Source: an uncultured Bacteroidales bacterium
GTDB lineage: Bacteria; Bacteroidota; Bacteroidia; Bacteroidales; Paludibacteraceae
DNA length: 46,293 nt
Assembly (NCBI GenBank): GCA_937907165.1
Contig: CALCUH010000040.1
Span: forward strand, 1 to 46,293
Direction: 5' to 3'
Within the stretch, counting starts at the first letter, position 1. Every line of letters starts with the position of its first letter. Of the stretch, positions 16,462-24,803 are shown one piece after another. The position numbers and the translations under genes were made by a program. The notes beneath the pieces were generated by a model that was not told the origin of the DNA, ran no database searches, and was given only the letters and a program-made list of their open reading frames with translations.

Positions 16462-17955
16462 ATGAAAAACGTGAAATGTTTCTTGACGACTGTCGCTGTC
16501 GTTTTTTCCGCCCATGTGGCTATGGCGGATCCTCCCGCAAATATGAGCGGTTGGACGATGGTTTTTAATGATGAGTTCGATGGTAACTCTTTGGATAAGT
16601 CTAAGTGGAATCCTACTTACAATTGGGGACATACCCATAACCACCGCGCTTATTGTGTGGAGGAGAATGTCTCGGTATCGGATGGTGTGCTCCGCATTAA
16701 GGGGGAGGCGAAAAGACATCCAGAGGCTCCCGCTACTTGCAAGAGCGGTGACAAGACTTATTCGTTGGATTATACTTCGGGTGCGATTGACACACGCGGG
16801 AAGTTTGAGGTGAAGGGCGGTTACATCGAGGGACGTTTTAAAATGCCGAAGCAGTTGGGCACGTGGCCTGCCTTTTGGACTTTACAGGACGGATGGCCGC
16901 CGGAGATTGATATCTTCGAGGTGCCTCATGCGCGTAACCAGCATCATTATTATCTGCATTATACCAAGACGGATTGGTATGCTTCCCACGGTTCCGCTTG
17001 GGATCATGAGGCTTCTTTCGGTGGGGTGCAGACGGGACCTGACAAGTCTGCCGACTTCCATAACTATGGTTTGGAATGGAACGACCAATATATGAATTTT
17101 TATTTCGACGATAAGTTGGTGGCGAGTTATAATAAGCCTACGGAAATCAGTCAGTTGACTAAGATGTATATCATCATCAATCTGGCGATTGGCGGTTGGG
17201 CTACGGATAATGGTAACCCGATTGAGGTGACTTCCGGAAATCCCGCTTACTTGGAGTGCGATTGGGTGCGTGTGTGGTCTAAGAACCCGGCTATGCGCTT
17301 GCCTGAGGGTAAGGTGCGTCTATATTCGATGGAGACGGGCGAGTGTCTGAGTGCGGCTAATAATGATGTGGAATTGGCTGATTGCGATTCTCCATCCGCA
17401 TTGGCTACTATTGAGGAGTCGGGTAGTAGTTACCGTGTCAATTTTGGCGGAAAGGTGCTGGAAATCCCTAACGAATCGAAGGCGGCAGGTGATGCGGTTG
17501 GTCTTTGGGAATGGAATGGCAAGGCTCACCAGTTGGTGGGGCTTACGAAACACGATGAATATGAGGGTTGGGTGGTCGATATGCGTTTCGTCCATAGCGG
17601 CTATTATGTCTTGACCGCCAATGGGGATGTTTACCAAAACACGAAACCTTCCGACCGTCCTAATAGCGCTTTGTGGCGGATTATAGGTGAAGGAGAGAGC
17701 GTGCCGACTGATGTGGCATCCTTCTCTTCGGAAGAATCTCTCTTCGTGGATTATGCGCAAGGAAGATTGATGGTGGAAGGGAAACGTAATAGCGCATTGG
17801 AATATAGGGTGGTGGATATCAATGGAGCCATCATCGTTCAAGGCATACTTCCGCAGAACGAAAATTCCGTGTCCGTCGATTTGCGGAGCGGTCTTTACGT
17901 TGTCCAGACGAATTGCGACGGAATCGGACGGCCGCATAGATTGTTGGTGAAATAA
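16462..17955 (+). CDS. GH16 endo-beta-glycanase with lectin-like domain and T9SS type A domain
   Basis: The protein has 497 residues with a signal peptide to about residue 22 (AMA-DP). The GH16 domain spans about 28-275: WTMVFNDEFDG, SGAIDTRGKF, GYIEGRFKMP and the catalytic PEIDIFEV (Glu148 nucleophile, Asp150, Glu153 acid/base), then FHNYGLEW. Catalytic residues are intact. GH16 members of this type cut beta-1,3-glucan or beta-1,3-galactan. Residues about 280-410 are ricin-like (YSMETGECLSAANN, GLWEWNG). The end (about 425-497) is a T9SS type A domain (YRVVDINGAIIV, LRSGLYVVQ). Co-transcribed with the GH43-GH30 gene (21-bp gap). A beta-1,3-galactanase role would fit the 1,6-galactanase neighbour, but beta-1,3-glucanase is equally possible. 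Confidence 0.88.
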   Translation: MKNVKCFLTTVAVVFSAHVAMADPPANMSGWTMVFNDEFDGNSLDKSKWNPTYNWGHTHNHRAYCVEENVSVSDGVLRIKGEAKRHPEAPATCKSGDKTYSLDYTSGAIDTRGKFEVKGGYIEGRFKMPKQLGTWPAFWTLQDGWPPEIDIFEVPHARNQHHYYLHYTKTDWYASHGSAWDHEASFGGVQTGPDKSADFHNYGLEWNDQYMNFYFDDKLVASYNKPTEISQLTKMYIIINLAIGGWATDNGNPIEVTSGNPAYLECDWVRVWSKNPAMRLPEGKVRLYSMETGECLSAANNDVELADCDSPSALATIEESGSSYRVNFGGKVLEIPNESKAAGDAVGLWEWNGKAHQLVGLTKHDEYEGWVVDMRFVHSGYYVLTANGDVYQNTKPSDRPNSALWRIIGEGESVPTDVASFSSEESLFVDYAQGRLMVEGKRNSALEYRVVDINGAIIVQGILPQNENSVSVDLRSGLYVVQTNCDGIGRPHRLLVK

Positions 17956-17963
17956 TTTAAGGG

Positions 17964-17998
17964 AAGGAATTGCGCGGTAAAAATGTGCAATTCCTTTT
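17964..17998 (+). terminator. Terminator after the GH16 gene
   Basis: AAGGAATTGC (17964-17973) pairs perfectly with GCAATTCCTT (17987-17996) and is followed by TT. A 13-nt loop separates the arms. It lies 8 bp after the GH16 stop. Confidence 0.7.
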
Positions 17999-18250
17999 GA
18001 TACGAAAGCATTATCTTCAGAATTGCCTTCTTGTGAATCAGAAACAAAAGACGTATGGATGGCTTATGCTAATGAGAACGATTTGATTGTTTTTGCTATG
18101 GCTGATGGTGAAATTAATGTGACGGATGTAAGTGGCAAATATGACGGAACGTTCCTGGTTAAGGCGGAATCTGTTAACAAAATCACACTCTCTGCGGGCG
18201 TCTATTTCGTAAGGTTTAATACAGAGGTAAAGAAGGTTTTAGTATATTAA
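17999..18250 (+). pseudogene. Remnant of a T9SS cargo gene (C-terminal sorting domain only)
   Basis: The frame encodes CESETKDVWMAY, VTDVSGKYDGTF, LSAGVYFVRFN and EVKKVLVY, then TAA. It matches the last about 80 residues of the 1473-residue cargo gene (CESAKSDAWMVY, VTDVCGNLVGVF, LPAGVYFVRLN, EVKKVLVY). Near-identical DNA runs through the stop codon into the following bases. There is no start with a signal peptide; the frame opens at 17981, right inside the GH16 terminator. A lone sorting domain cannot be exported without an N-terminal signal, so this is read as the 3' stub of a deleted paralogue. A TTG at 18023 could formally start a 75-residue peptide. Confidence 0.8.
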
Positions 18251-18370
18251 TATTTATTGAATTGATTACTAAGAGGGAGTCTCGTTTTGATGTAGATGTT
18301 TTTTTGCCTTTTGTTAAATTTTTTAATAAATATTAAACATGTTATGAGTCGAATGTGAGCTGCTTTTGAT

Positions 18371-18378
18371 TACATTTG
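18371..18378 (+). promoter_or_regulatory. -7 box TACATTTG for the 1473-residue T9SS cargo
   Basis: TACATTTG is a full match to TAnnTTTG, 63 nt before the ATG at 18442. No clear TTG lies 19-21 nt upstream, so the promoter call is moderate. Confidence 0.4.
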
Positions 18379-18441
18379 TTCCTCAAAAGAAATTGTTTTA
18401 GCACGAATATATGTAAATAACAATCTTAAAATGTGTAATAT

Positions 18442-21400
18442 ATGAATCTATTTTTACGAAGAAAACTATCCCTATGTCTTATGGGGGCGTTGTGTGTCGT
18501 GTCTGGTTGGGCGCAATTCCCATCAAGTACGCAATTGCCGTTGGTGGCGGAAACCGATTTTTCCGTATCCAAGTCCGGATCTCCATTCTATTCGATTGAG
18601 GATGTGGATGGTTTTGGGAATTCCATTATTCGTCCTACTTTGAGAGTGGATAAAATCGGTTTATTGGATGAAGTCTCATCCACAGTGTCGAAATCTTCGT
18701 TTTTTGAAAAAAATGTATATGCGGTAACATCCAATCCTATCCAAGTGGATTCCTTCAGATTGTTGGATAATGGGGATGATGAATGGGGAATTATATTTTC
18801 TGGTGGAAAATCGGGTTTTCAATCAGGTACTCTGTTGGATTTTGTTGTTGACGGGCTTAAACCGAATTCATCTTATAGGGTGGAAATTGAGATTGTCAAT
18901 CCATTGTCGAAAAACTATTTGAGCACGTCTGCATCCACACCGAGTCCTCATTTGAACTCGGGGTATGTTTGTCAACTCCGATATGGAGTGAATTCTTTAT
19001 CAAATAGTTCTATGGAAAAAGATGTTTCGTCAACAATGACGGAATCAGGTTCAACCTCAACTATGGTGATAATTACTCCGACTACAGAAAATATGGACGT
19101 TCGTCCAATTGATGCAAATGGTAGATTGGACTTGACGCTATTTTGTGATTTGTTAAGTGGCGAAGCCATTATGATAAAGAGCATCAAGGTCTATGCGGAG
19201 CCGAAACTTGAAGTGCGAGCATCTTCCGAAGAGGTATGTGTTGGAGGAGAGAATACTGTTCTAAGTGTCAAATCGGAACCGGAAGGCGCTTCAATCCAAT
19301 GGTACAAAGATGGCGTCAAATTGGCAGGTGAGACGGGACGTGAAATCATTCATACCTCCGGAAACGAGCCTGGCAATACTGTTTATTATTATGAAATGAC
19401 AACTTTGAACGGCGATGTCTTTCGGTCGAAAGAATTCACGGTTAGGAATGTGGAATGTTGTGTTAATTTAGTGGGGGCTTACCTTTCTCGCAGATTAGTA
19501 TGGCAGGAGGATTTCGGAACGTTCACATCCGGTTCGACCTATTGGCGTTGGGATTATTCGGAAATTAATAATCCGAAGAAAGTGATGTGTACTAATGCTA
19601 AGAACTGGTCAACCGCTTATGACACGACTCTTCAATCATCCATGCGTGCTTCAAATCATGAATATAGTTCTGCTCCTAGTGAGGAAGGTTTATATTGTGT
19701 CGCCGCAAATGTGACGTGTTCATATGATAATGGATCTACAGGAACCCAATGGGATTGGGAGGCTCGGTTCGGTAATGGAAAACGACCTGACCAAAACGGA
19801 TGGTCTTTCGTTCCTGACCATACCTATGGAACGGATGCGTATGGCGGAATGCTTTTTGTGAACTTTAATGGCGAAGCGGATGATGTAATCTATTCCACTG
19901 TCATAAATGGACTTGAACAAACCGCTTTGACCGCAAAATGTTTCTTGAATACATTTTCGGATGATTTAAGCCTTTGCGATATTTATTTACGATTGACGGA
20001 TTTAGAAACAGGTGACGTTGTCACGTCTGAACGAGTGTCGAAATCTGCGACTGGTTCAACCGCTTGGAACGAGGTTAGCGCTTCGATTGATTTGGCAGGT
20101 ACTTCCTTAAAATTAGAGGTGGTCTCTTATGGGGGGGGGGATAATTATAATATGGGTGGTAATGATATGGTCATCGATGACATCCAGTTATTTGCGTGTG
20201 CCGCTCCTACTGGCTATTTGGACTATGAGGATAAGAACTCAATAATCAGTTTTGATGGAGGCGCTATGTATAGGATTTATTGGAGCAAAAAGTCTGGAGT
20301 ACACTTCCAATACTCCTTAGATCCGGAATCCACGGAATGGAACGATTTGTTCTCTTGCACACTCGGTGAGCTTGACTCAATGGATTTGACATCCAAGGTG
20401 AACGAAAGTGTCAAAGAGCAGGCGATCGAGGATAGTGTCATATATTTGCGCGTTGTCACAGAAGATCGTGGTGACTATTACGAGGGTGGTGTTCACGAGT
20501 ATTTCTTTAATGATCCTTCTATTGAATATTCTATTTCCAATGTACAGGTGTATTTTGTTCGAAAAACGCAGGTCCCATCAATTATTTATGAGGAGTCGGA
20601 TTTAGAGGTGATCGCAACCTCCGAAGAGGTATGTGTTGGAGGAGAGAATACTGTTCTAAGTGTCAAATCGGAACCGGAAGGCGCTTCAATCCAATGGTAC
20701 AAAGATGGCGTCAAATTGGCAGGTGAGACGGGACGTGAAATCATTCATACCTCCGGAAACGAGCCTGGCAATACTGTTTATTATTATGAAATGACAACTT
20801 TGAACGGCGATGTCTTTCGGTCGAAAGAATTCACGGTTAGGAATGTGGAATGTTGTGTTAATTTAGTGGGGGCTTACCTTTCTCGCAGATTAGTATGGCA
20901 GGAGGATTTCGGAACGTTCACATCCGGTTCGACCTATTGGCGTTGGGATTATTCGGAAATTAATAATCCGAAGAAAGTGATGTGTACTAATGCTAAGAAC
21001 TGGTCAACCGCTTATGACACGACTCTTCAATCATCCATGCGTGCTTCAAATCATGAATATAGTTCTGCTCCTAGTGAGGAAGGTTTATATTGTGTCGCCG
21101 CAAATGTGACGTGTTCATATGATAATGGATCTACAGGAACCCAATGGGATTGGGAGGCTCGGTTCGGTAATGGAAAACGACCTGACCAAAACGGATGGTC
21201 TTTCGTTCCTGACCATACCTATGGAACGGATGCGTATGGCGGAATGCTTTTTGTGAACTTTAATGGCGAAGCGGATGATGTAATCTATTCCACTGTCATA
21301 AATGGACTTGGACAAACCACTTTGACCGCAAAATGTTTCTTGAATACATTTTCGGATGGTAAAAACCCTTGCGATATTTATTTACGATTGACGGATTTAG

Positions 21401-22863
21401 AATCAGGTGAAGTTATCAAGTCTGATCGAGTGTCGAAATTAGCGAATGGTTCAATCGAATGGAAAGAGGTCAGCGCTTCGATTGACATGACAGGTCCTTC
21501 CTTAAAATTAGAGGTAGTTTCGTCCGAAGGTGGTAATACGTATAATGTGAAAGGTAACGATATGGTCATCGATGACATCCAGTTGTGGACTTGTGCCGCT
21601 CCTGCTGGTTATTTGTATGTATCTGATACGACAATCAGCCGTGTGGCTGGCGATATGTATAAAAAATATTGGAATTCGAAGACAAAAGAGTTCTTCCAAT
21701 ATTCCTCAGAACCTGAATCTGCTGAATGGAACGATTTGTTCTCTTCCGCATTCGGTGAGCTTGACTCGATGGATTTGACATCCAAGGTGAACGCAAGTAT
21801 CAAAGAGCATGCGATTGAGGATAGTGTCATTTATTTGCGTTTCGTCACGACTAACTATTACGACGGTGACACTCACGAGGATTTCTCGAACGATCCGTTT
21901 AGTGCATATTCTATTTCTAATGTGGTGGCCTATTCTGTCCGTGGCGCACAAGAGATTCCTGTTATATTGCCAAAACTTGAGATCGGTTATTATAATGATA
22001 CCATCGCGATTTTCACGCGTTTGTCTGAGATGGTAGGTCTCGGTGAGAATGTCGGAATCCTTTACCAATATTCGCTCTCACCAGAAGACAGTTCATCTTG
22101 GAGAAGTTTCACATTGTCGGAAAGACTTGAGAGTGCTGGTATGGATGCCATGACGGAATTGATGGAGAAGTTGAAGGAAGAGGGTCAATCCGATTCTGTG
22201 GATGTCTATGTCAGATTAGTGGCCGGACCGGTAGCTCTTTTGTCCGAGACAGACGAATATCTTCCTAATAATCCATCCTATGTGGTCTCAAATGTTGTCC
22301 GATTGTCTCTTTACATCGCGCCAAGCGAGGAGTCTTTCGTCTCCACAGAAATCGAGCCGGGCAAGTTTGTCGTGACTTGGGAGCGTTTCGAGGAGGCCTC
22401 TTCTTATGTGTTGACCATCTTTACGGATTCGACCATGCAAGACACGGTGGCGATCTATGAGTTTGACGAGCAAGGCGAATTGATCAGAATGAATAAGCTC
22501 CGCGCTGAATCAGAGAGCGAGGTCATGAGTTATACGGTGACGAATTTGAAGACCGGCTCTTATTACTACACCATGGTGGCTAAGAAAGGTGTCGCTTCCG
22601 TTGCTAAGAACGCCGCTTCGTTCATGATGCCGGAGAAGGTCTCTTGCGAATCCGCTAAGAGCGACGCTTGGATGGTTTACGTCGATGAGAGCGCGCTGAA
22701 CGTCTTTGCGCCAGAGGCTGGAACCATCAAGGTGACGGATGTCTGTGGCAATCTTGTGGGCGTGTTCTCTGTTGAGGCTGGCGCCACACGCGGAATCGCA
22801 CTTCCTGCGGGCGTCTATTTCGTAAGACTTAACGCTGAGGTGAAGAAGGTTTTGGTATATTAA
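18442..22863 (+). CDS. Repetitive secreted T9SS type A cargo, 1473 aa, with tandem Ig-like/jelly-roll units
   Basis: A signal peptide (to about residue 24, GWA-QF) precedes an N-terminal beta domain (25-255). Two tandem units of about 465 residues follow (from about 261 and 726). Each has an Ig-like part (EEVCVGGENTVLSV, IQWYKDGVKL), a larger beta-sandwich (LVWQEDFGTFTSGSTYWRW; MVIDDIQL at its end) and a third segment (EWNDLFS, ELDSMDLTSKV). Then come a variant segment, an FN3-like domain (about 1293-1390) and a T9SS type A sorting domain (about 1400-1473, ending KKVLVY). No enzyme motif was recognised; adhesion or glycan binding is a guess. The first 691 bp of the two units are identical, and a G10 run lies in unit 1 (20131-20140). 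A -7 box and a terminator bracket the gene. Confidence 0.85.
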   Translation: MNLFLRRKLSLCLMGALCVVSGWAQFPSSTQLPLVAETDFSVSKSGSPFYSIEDVDGFGNSIIRPTLRVDKIGLLDEVSSTVSKSSFFEKNVYAVTSNPIQVDSFRLLDNGDDEWGIIFSGGKSGFQSGTLLDFVVDGLKPNSSYRVEIEIVNPLSKNYLSTSASTPSPHLNSGYVCQLRYGVNSLSNSSMEKDVSSTMTESGSTSTMVIITPTTENMDVRPIDANGRLDLTLFCDLLSGEAIMIKSIKVYAEPKLEVRASSEEVCVGGENTVLSVKSEPEGASIQWYKDGVKLAGETGREIIHTSGNEPGNTVYYYEMTTLNGDVFRSKEFTVRNVECCVNLVGAYLSRRLVWQEDFGTFTSGSTYWRWDYSEINNPKKVMCTNAKNWSTAYDTTLQSSMRASNHEYSSAPSEEGLYCVAANVTCSYDNGSTGTQWDWEARFGNGKRPDQNGWSFVPDHTYGTDAYGGMLFVNFNGEADDVIYSTVINGLEQTALTAKCFLNTFSDDLSLCDIYLRLTDLETGDVVTSERVSKSATGSTAWNEVSASIDLAGTSLKLEVVSYGGGDNYNMGGNDMVIDDIQLFACAAPTGYLDYEDKNSIISFDGGAMYRIYWSKKSGVHFQYSLDPESTEWNDLFSCTLGELDSMDLTSKVNESVKEQAIEDSVIYLRVVTEDRGDYYEGGVHEYFFNDPSIEYSISNVQVYFVRKTQVPSIIYEESDLEVIATSEEVCVGGENTVLSVKSEPEGASIQWYKDGVKLAGETGREIIHTSGNEPGNTVYYYEMTTLNGDVFRSKEFTVRNVECCVNLVGAYLSRRLVWQEDFGTFTSGSTYWRWDYSEINNPKKVMCTNAKNWSTAYDTTLQSSMRASNHEYSSAPSEEGLYCVAANVTCSYDNGSTGTQWDWEARFGNGKRPDQNGWSFVPDHTYGTDAYGGMLFVNFNGEADDVIYSTVINGLGQTTLTAKCFLNTFSDGKNPCDIYLRLTDLESGEVIKSDRVSKLANGSIEWKEVSASIDMTGPSLKLEVVSSEGGNTYNVKGNDMVIDDIQLWTCAAPAGYLYVSDTTISRVAGDMYKKYWNSKTKEFFQYSSEPESAEWNDLFSSAFGELDSMDLTSKVNASIKEHAIEDSVIYLRFVTTNYYDGDTHEDFSNDPFSAYSISNVVAYSVRGAQEIPVILPKLEIGYYNDTIAIFTRLSEMVGLGENVGILYQYSLSPEDSSSWRSFTLSERLESAGMDAMTELMEKLKEEGQSDSVDVYVRLVAGPVALLSETDEYLPNNPSYVVSNVVRLSLYIAPSEESFVSTEIEPGKFVVTWERFEEASSYVLTIFTDSTMQDTVAIYEFDEQGELIRMNKLRAESESEVMSYTVTNLKTGSYYYTMVAKKGVASVAKNAASFMMPEKVSCESAKSDAWMVYVDESALNVFAPEAGTIKVTDVCGNLVGVFSVEAGATRGIALPAGVYFVRLNAEVKKVLVY
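19225..19915 (+). repeat. Perfect direct repeat, copy 1 (691 bp)
   Basis: By eye this stretch shows no difference from 20620-21310, including third codon positions. Offset between copies is 1395 bp, an exact multiple of three (465 codons). It covers the Ig-like part and the first half of the beta-sandwich of unit 1. Beyond 19915 the units diverge within a few codons. Confidence 0.88.
20131..20140 (+). repeat. G10 homopolymer inside the T9SS cargo gene (possible contingency tract)
   Basis: Ten Gs in frame encode Gly-Gly-Gly plus the first base of an Asp codon (residues 564-567). The equivalent place in unit 2 reads GAAGGTGGTAAT, without a run. Gain or loss of one G would shift the frame and remove the second unit and the sorting domain. 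Confidence 0.8.
20620..21310 (+). repeat. Perfect direct repeat, copy 2 (691 bp)
   Basis: Second copy of 19225-19915, in the same frame, covering the Ig-like part and first half of the beta-sandwich of unit 2. The boundaries are sharp on both sides: the flanking DNA of the two units is clearly related but differs at many positions. Confidence 0.88.
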
Positions 22864-22875
22864 TAGATTATTAAG

Positions 22876-22913
22876 AAGGAGCTGCGTCTTTTATGAGTCG
22901 TGGCTCCTTTTTT
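22876..22913 (+). terminator. Terminator after the 1473-residue cargo gene
   Basis: AAGGAGCTGCG (22876-22886) pairs with CGTGGCTCCTT (22899-22909) over 11 bp, with two G-U pairs, followed by a T run. It lies 12 bp after the stop. Confidence 0.75.
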
Positions 22914-23008
22914 ATGATTGAATCGCTTAATGATATCTTGGGGGGGATATTAAAGCATAAGTTTGAATTAATTCATGGGGCTGAATGAAGAAATTCAAAA
23001 AAAGATCC

Positions 23009-23033
23009 GCAATGCCGTATTTATTGGCATTGC
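23009..23033. repeat. Inverted repeat GCAATGCC / GGCATTGC
   Basis: Two perfect 8-bp arms (23009-23016 and 23026-23033) flank a 9-nt spacer. It lies 52 bp before the -7 box of the phosphoglycerol transferase gene. It could be an operator or a weak terminator; the tail after it is only partly T-rich. Confidence 0.45.
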
Positions 23034-23084
23034 AGACTGTTTTGTTATGCCTTTTGATGTTTAGCGGACACCAATAAAATTTTA

Positions 23085-23092
23085 TATATTTG
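23085..23092 (+). promoter_or_regulatory. -7 box TATATTTG for the phosphoglycerol transferase gene
   Basis: TATATTTG fully matches TAnnTTTG and lies 76 nt before the ATG at 23169. About 21 nt upstream is only TTTAG, a one-base departure from TTTG. Confidence 0.45.
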
Positions 23093-23168
23093 CATTGAAA
23101 AACATTAAGTGAAGGAATTACATTCTTCTATAGCAGGTTGAATCTGCGAGGTTAACTAATATGTATCA

Positions 23169-24803
23169 ATGAGTGAATTAAATGAATGTTGTGAATCGGT
23201 CAAACCAGAATCTGATATGACCAATGAAAACAAAGGGAAGACAACTGTTGAAGATGCCATTATTACAAAGAAAAACGTTATTACTTCTGTCTTCTTATTG
23301 TTATTAAATTGTATTTTGATACCGGGTGTATGGAAAGCTATATATTTTAATGTCGTTGATATTCCGTCATTAATATTTCAGCTGAAAGTGCCTTTGGTAG
23401 GAGCGGATACGTCCAATTTCAATTCCCTTTTCCTTTGGATTTTCTTTGGAGGTATAGGCGGACTCGTTTTAGAATGGTGGGTCATTGTTTTTTGGAGAAG
23501 GCAATATCGCAAACGTCATTCGGCGGATAATCCTAAGGGAGAGCCCTTCCTTGTTTGTCATAGAGTGCCATTTAGCGCTTTTTTGATGGTGGCCGCATTA
23601 GTGTTTATTATGGTTTGGCTAAAAGTTCCTCAGTATCTCGTTCTGCAATGTACCAATTCTACATTTTATGAGGAGAAGTATGTGGATCCGGAACAGGTCG
23701 CGATTACTGCTCCAGAGAAGAAAAGAAATTTGATATATATTTATGTGGAGTCCATGGAGGGTTCTTTTGCCGATAAGGAACATGGCGGTATTTCGGAGGA
23801 TAATCTGATTCCTGAGTTAACTAAATTGGCGGCTGAGGGAATTACATTTTCTTCTGCTGACTCAAATAAACTGAATGGTGCGACACAGATTTCCGGGACA
23901 TCTTATACGATGGGATCATTGATTGCGCAAACAGGCGGTGCACCTGCGATCCTTCCAATAAAACAGAATGCGATGATGGTGTCTGATTACAAGGAATTCT
24001 TGCCTGGCTTATATACGATAGGTGAAGTGCTTCGAGATAATGGTTATCAACTTATGTTCATGATGGGATCGTCTATCGAGTTCTCTGGTTGTGACATTTA
24101 TCTTCGAACACATGGCGGTTATGAGGTGAGAGATCATCTGTACTATTTGGCAAATGGTACTTTACCGAAAGGTTATAAAGTGTGGTGGGGGTATGAAGAT
24201 GTGAAATTGTTCGAATATGCGAAAGAGGAAATCATGAAACTTTCGTCATCTGACAAACCTTTCTGTTTCAATATGATGACAATGGACACTCATTTTTTGG
24301 ATGGTTACAAATGTCCATTGTGTAAAAACGAATATGAAAAGCAATACTGCAACGTCATTGCATGTGCCTCTAAGCAAATTAGTGATTTTATAGATTGGCT
24401 TAGAGAAAAACCTTTTTTTGATAATACGACGATTGTTATTGTGGGTGATCATCCGACAATGGATTCAGATTTTATTTATGGCTTGAGCGGATATAGTGAT
24501 GAGTATGAGAGATATAGTTATTTGACAATTCTGAATTCCGCCATACCTTATACGTTAAATAAGAAAAGGACTTTTACTCAAATGGATATGTATCCGACAA
24601 CATTGGCGGCGATGGGATATGCTATCGAGGGAAATCGTCTTGGAATCGGTGTGAACCTATTTAGTGATCTTCCCACGGTTCTTGAGGAATTCGGTTATGA
24701 TGACCTAAAGAGGCAATTGGAAATGCATTCAAAGTTTTATGACAATTATTTAATGTATAGACACAGAAGTGGCGATGATTTTTTGATCAACCAGTCTAAT
24801 TAA
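23169..24803 (+). CDS. LTA synthase / OpgB-like phosphoglycerol transferase (alkaline phosphatase superfamily)
   Basis: This is a 544-residue inner-membrane protein. A charged cytosolic N-terminus is followed by hydrophobic helices at about 38-58, 85-110 and 135-152, then an extracytoplasmic sulfatase-fold domain from about 185. Metal and catalytic boxes are IYIYVESMEGSF (Glu194), GTSYTMGSLIAQTGG (Thr247 as likely nucleophile), MTMDTHF and IVGDHPTMDSDF. This set matches the LtaS/MdoB group, which transfers phosphoglycerol from phosphatidylglycerol to a periplasmic acceptor. Gram-negative cells lack LTA, so a glucan, capsule or surface glycan is a more likely acceptor. A small Cys cluster (CPLCKNEYEKQYC) after the MDTH box is part of this clade's insert. 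It ends tail-to-tail with the next gene, overlapping by 8 bp. Confidence 0.85.
   Translation: MSELNECCESVKPESDMTNENKGKTTVEDAIITKKNVITSVFLLLLNCILIPGVWKAIYFNVVDIPSLIFQLKVPLVGADTSNFNSLFLWIFFGGIGGLVLEWWVIVFWRRQYRKRHSADNPKGEPFLVCHRVPFSAFLMVAALVFIMVWLKVPQYLVLQCTNSTFYEEKYVDPEQVAITAPEKKRNLIYIYVESMEGSFADKEHGGISEDNLIPELTKLAAEGITFSSADSNKLNGATQISGTSYTMGSLIAQTGGAPAILPIKQNAMMVSDYKEFLPGLYTIGEVLRDNGYQLMFMMGSSIEFSGCDIYLRTHGGYEVRDHLYYLANGTLPKGYKVWWGYEDVKLFEYAKEEIMKLSSSDKPFCFNMMTMDTHFLDGYKCPLCKNEYEKQYCNVIACASKQISDFIDWLREKPFFDNTTIVIVGDHPTMDSDFIYGLSGYSDEYERYSYLTILNSAIPYTLNKKRTFTQMDMYPTTLAAMGYAIEGNRLGIGVNLFSDLPTVLEEFGYDDLKRQLEMHSKFYDNYLMYRHRSGDDFLINQSN

Larger units (their letters stand above)
22864..23168. other. 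305-bp intergenic region
   Basis: Holds the terminator at 22876-22913, a G7 run near 22940-22946, a short perfect inverted repeat at 23009-23033 and a -7 box at 23085-23092. No open frame with a credible start was seen, and no RNA gene was recognised. Confidence 0.5.

Noticed and set aside
18023..18250. 75-codon frame as a functional small gene
   Set aside because: It is only the tail of a T9SS sorting domain with a TTG start and no export signal; a gene remnant explains it better.
22940..22946. G7 run as a phase-variable promoter tract
   Set aside because: It is short and lies about 140 bp upstream of the nearest -7 box, outside the promoter spacer; too weak to claim.
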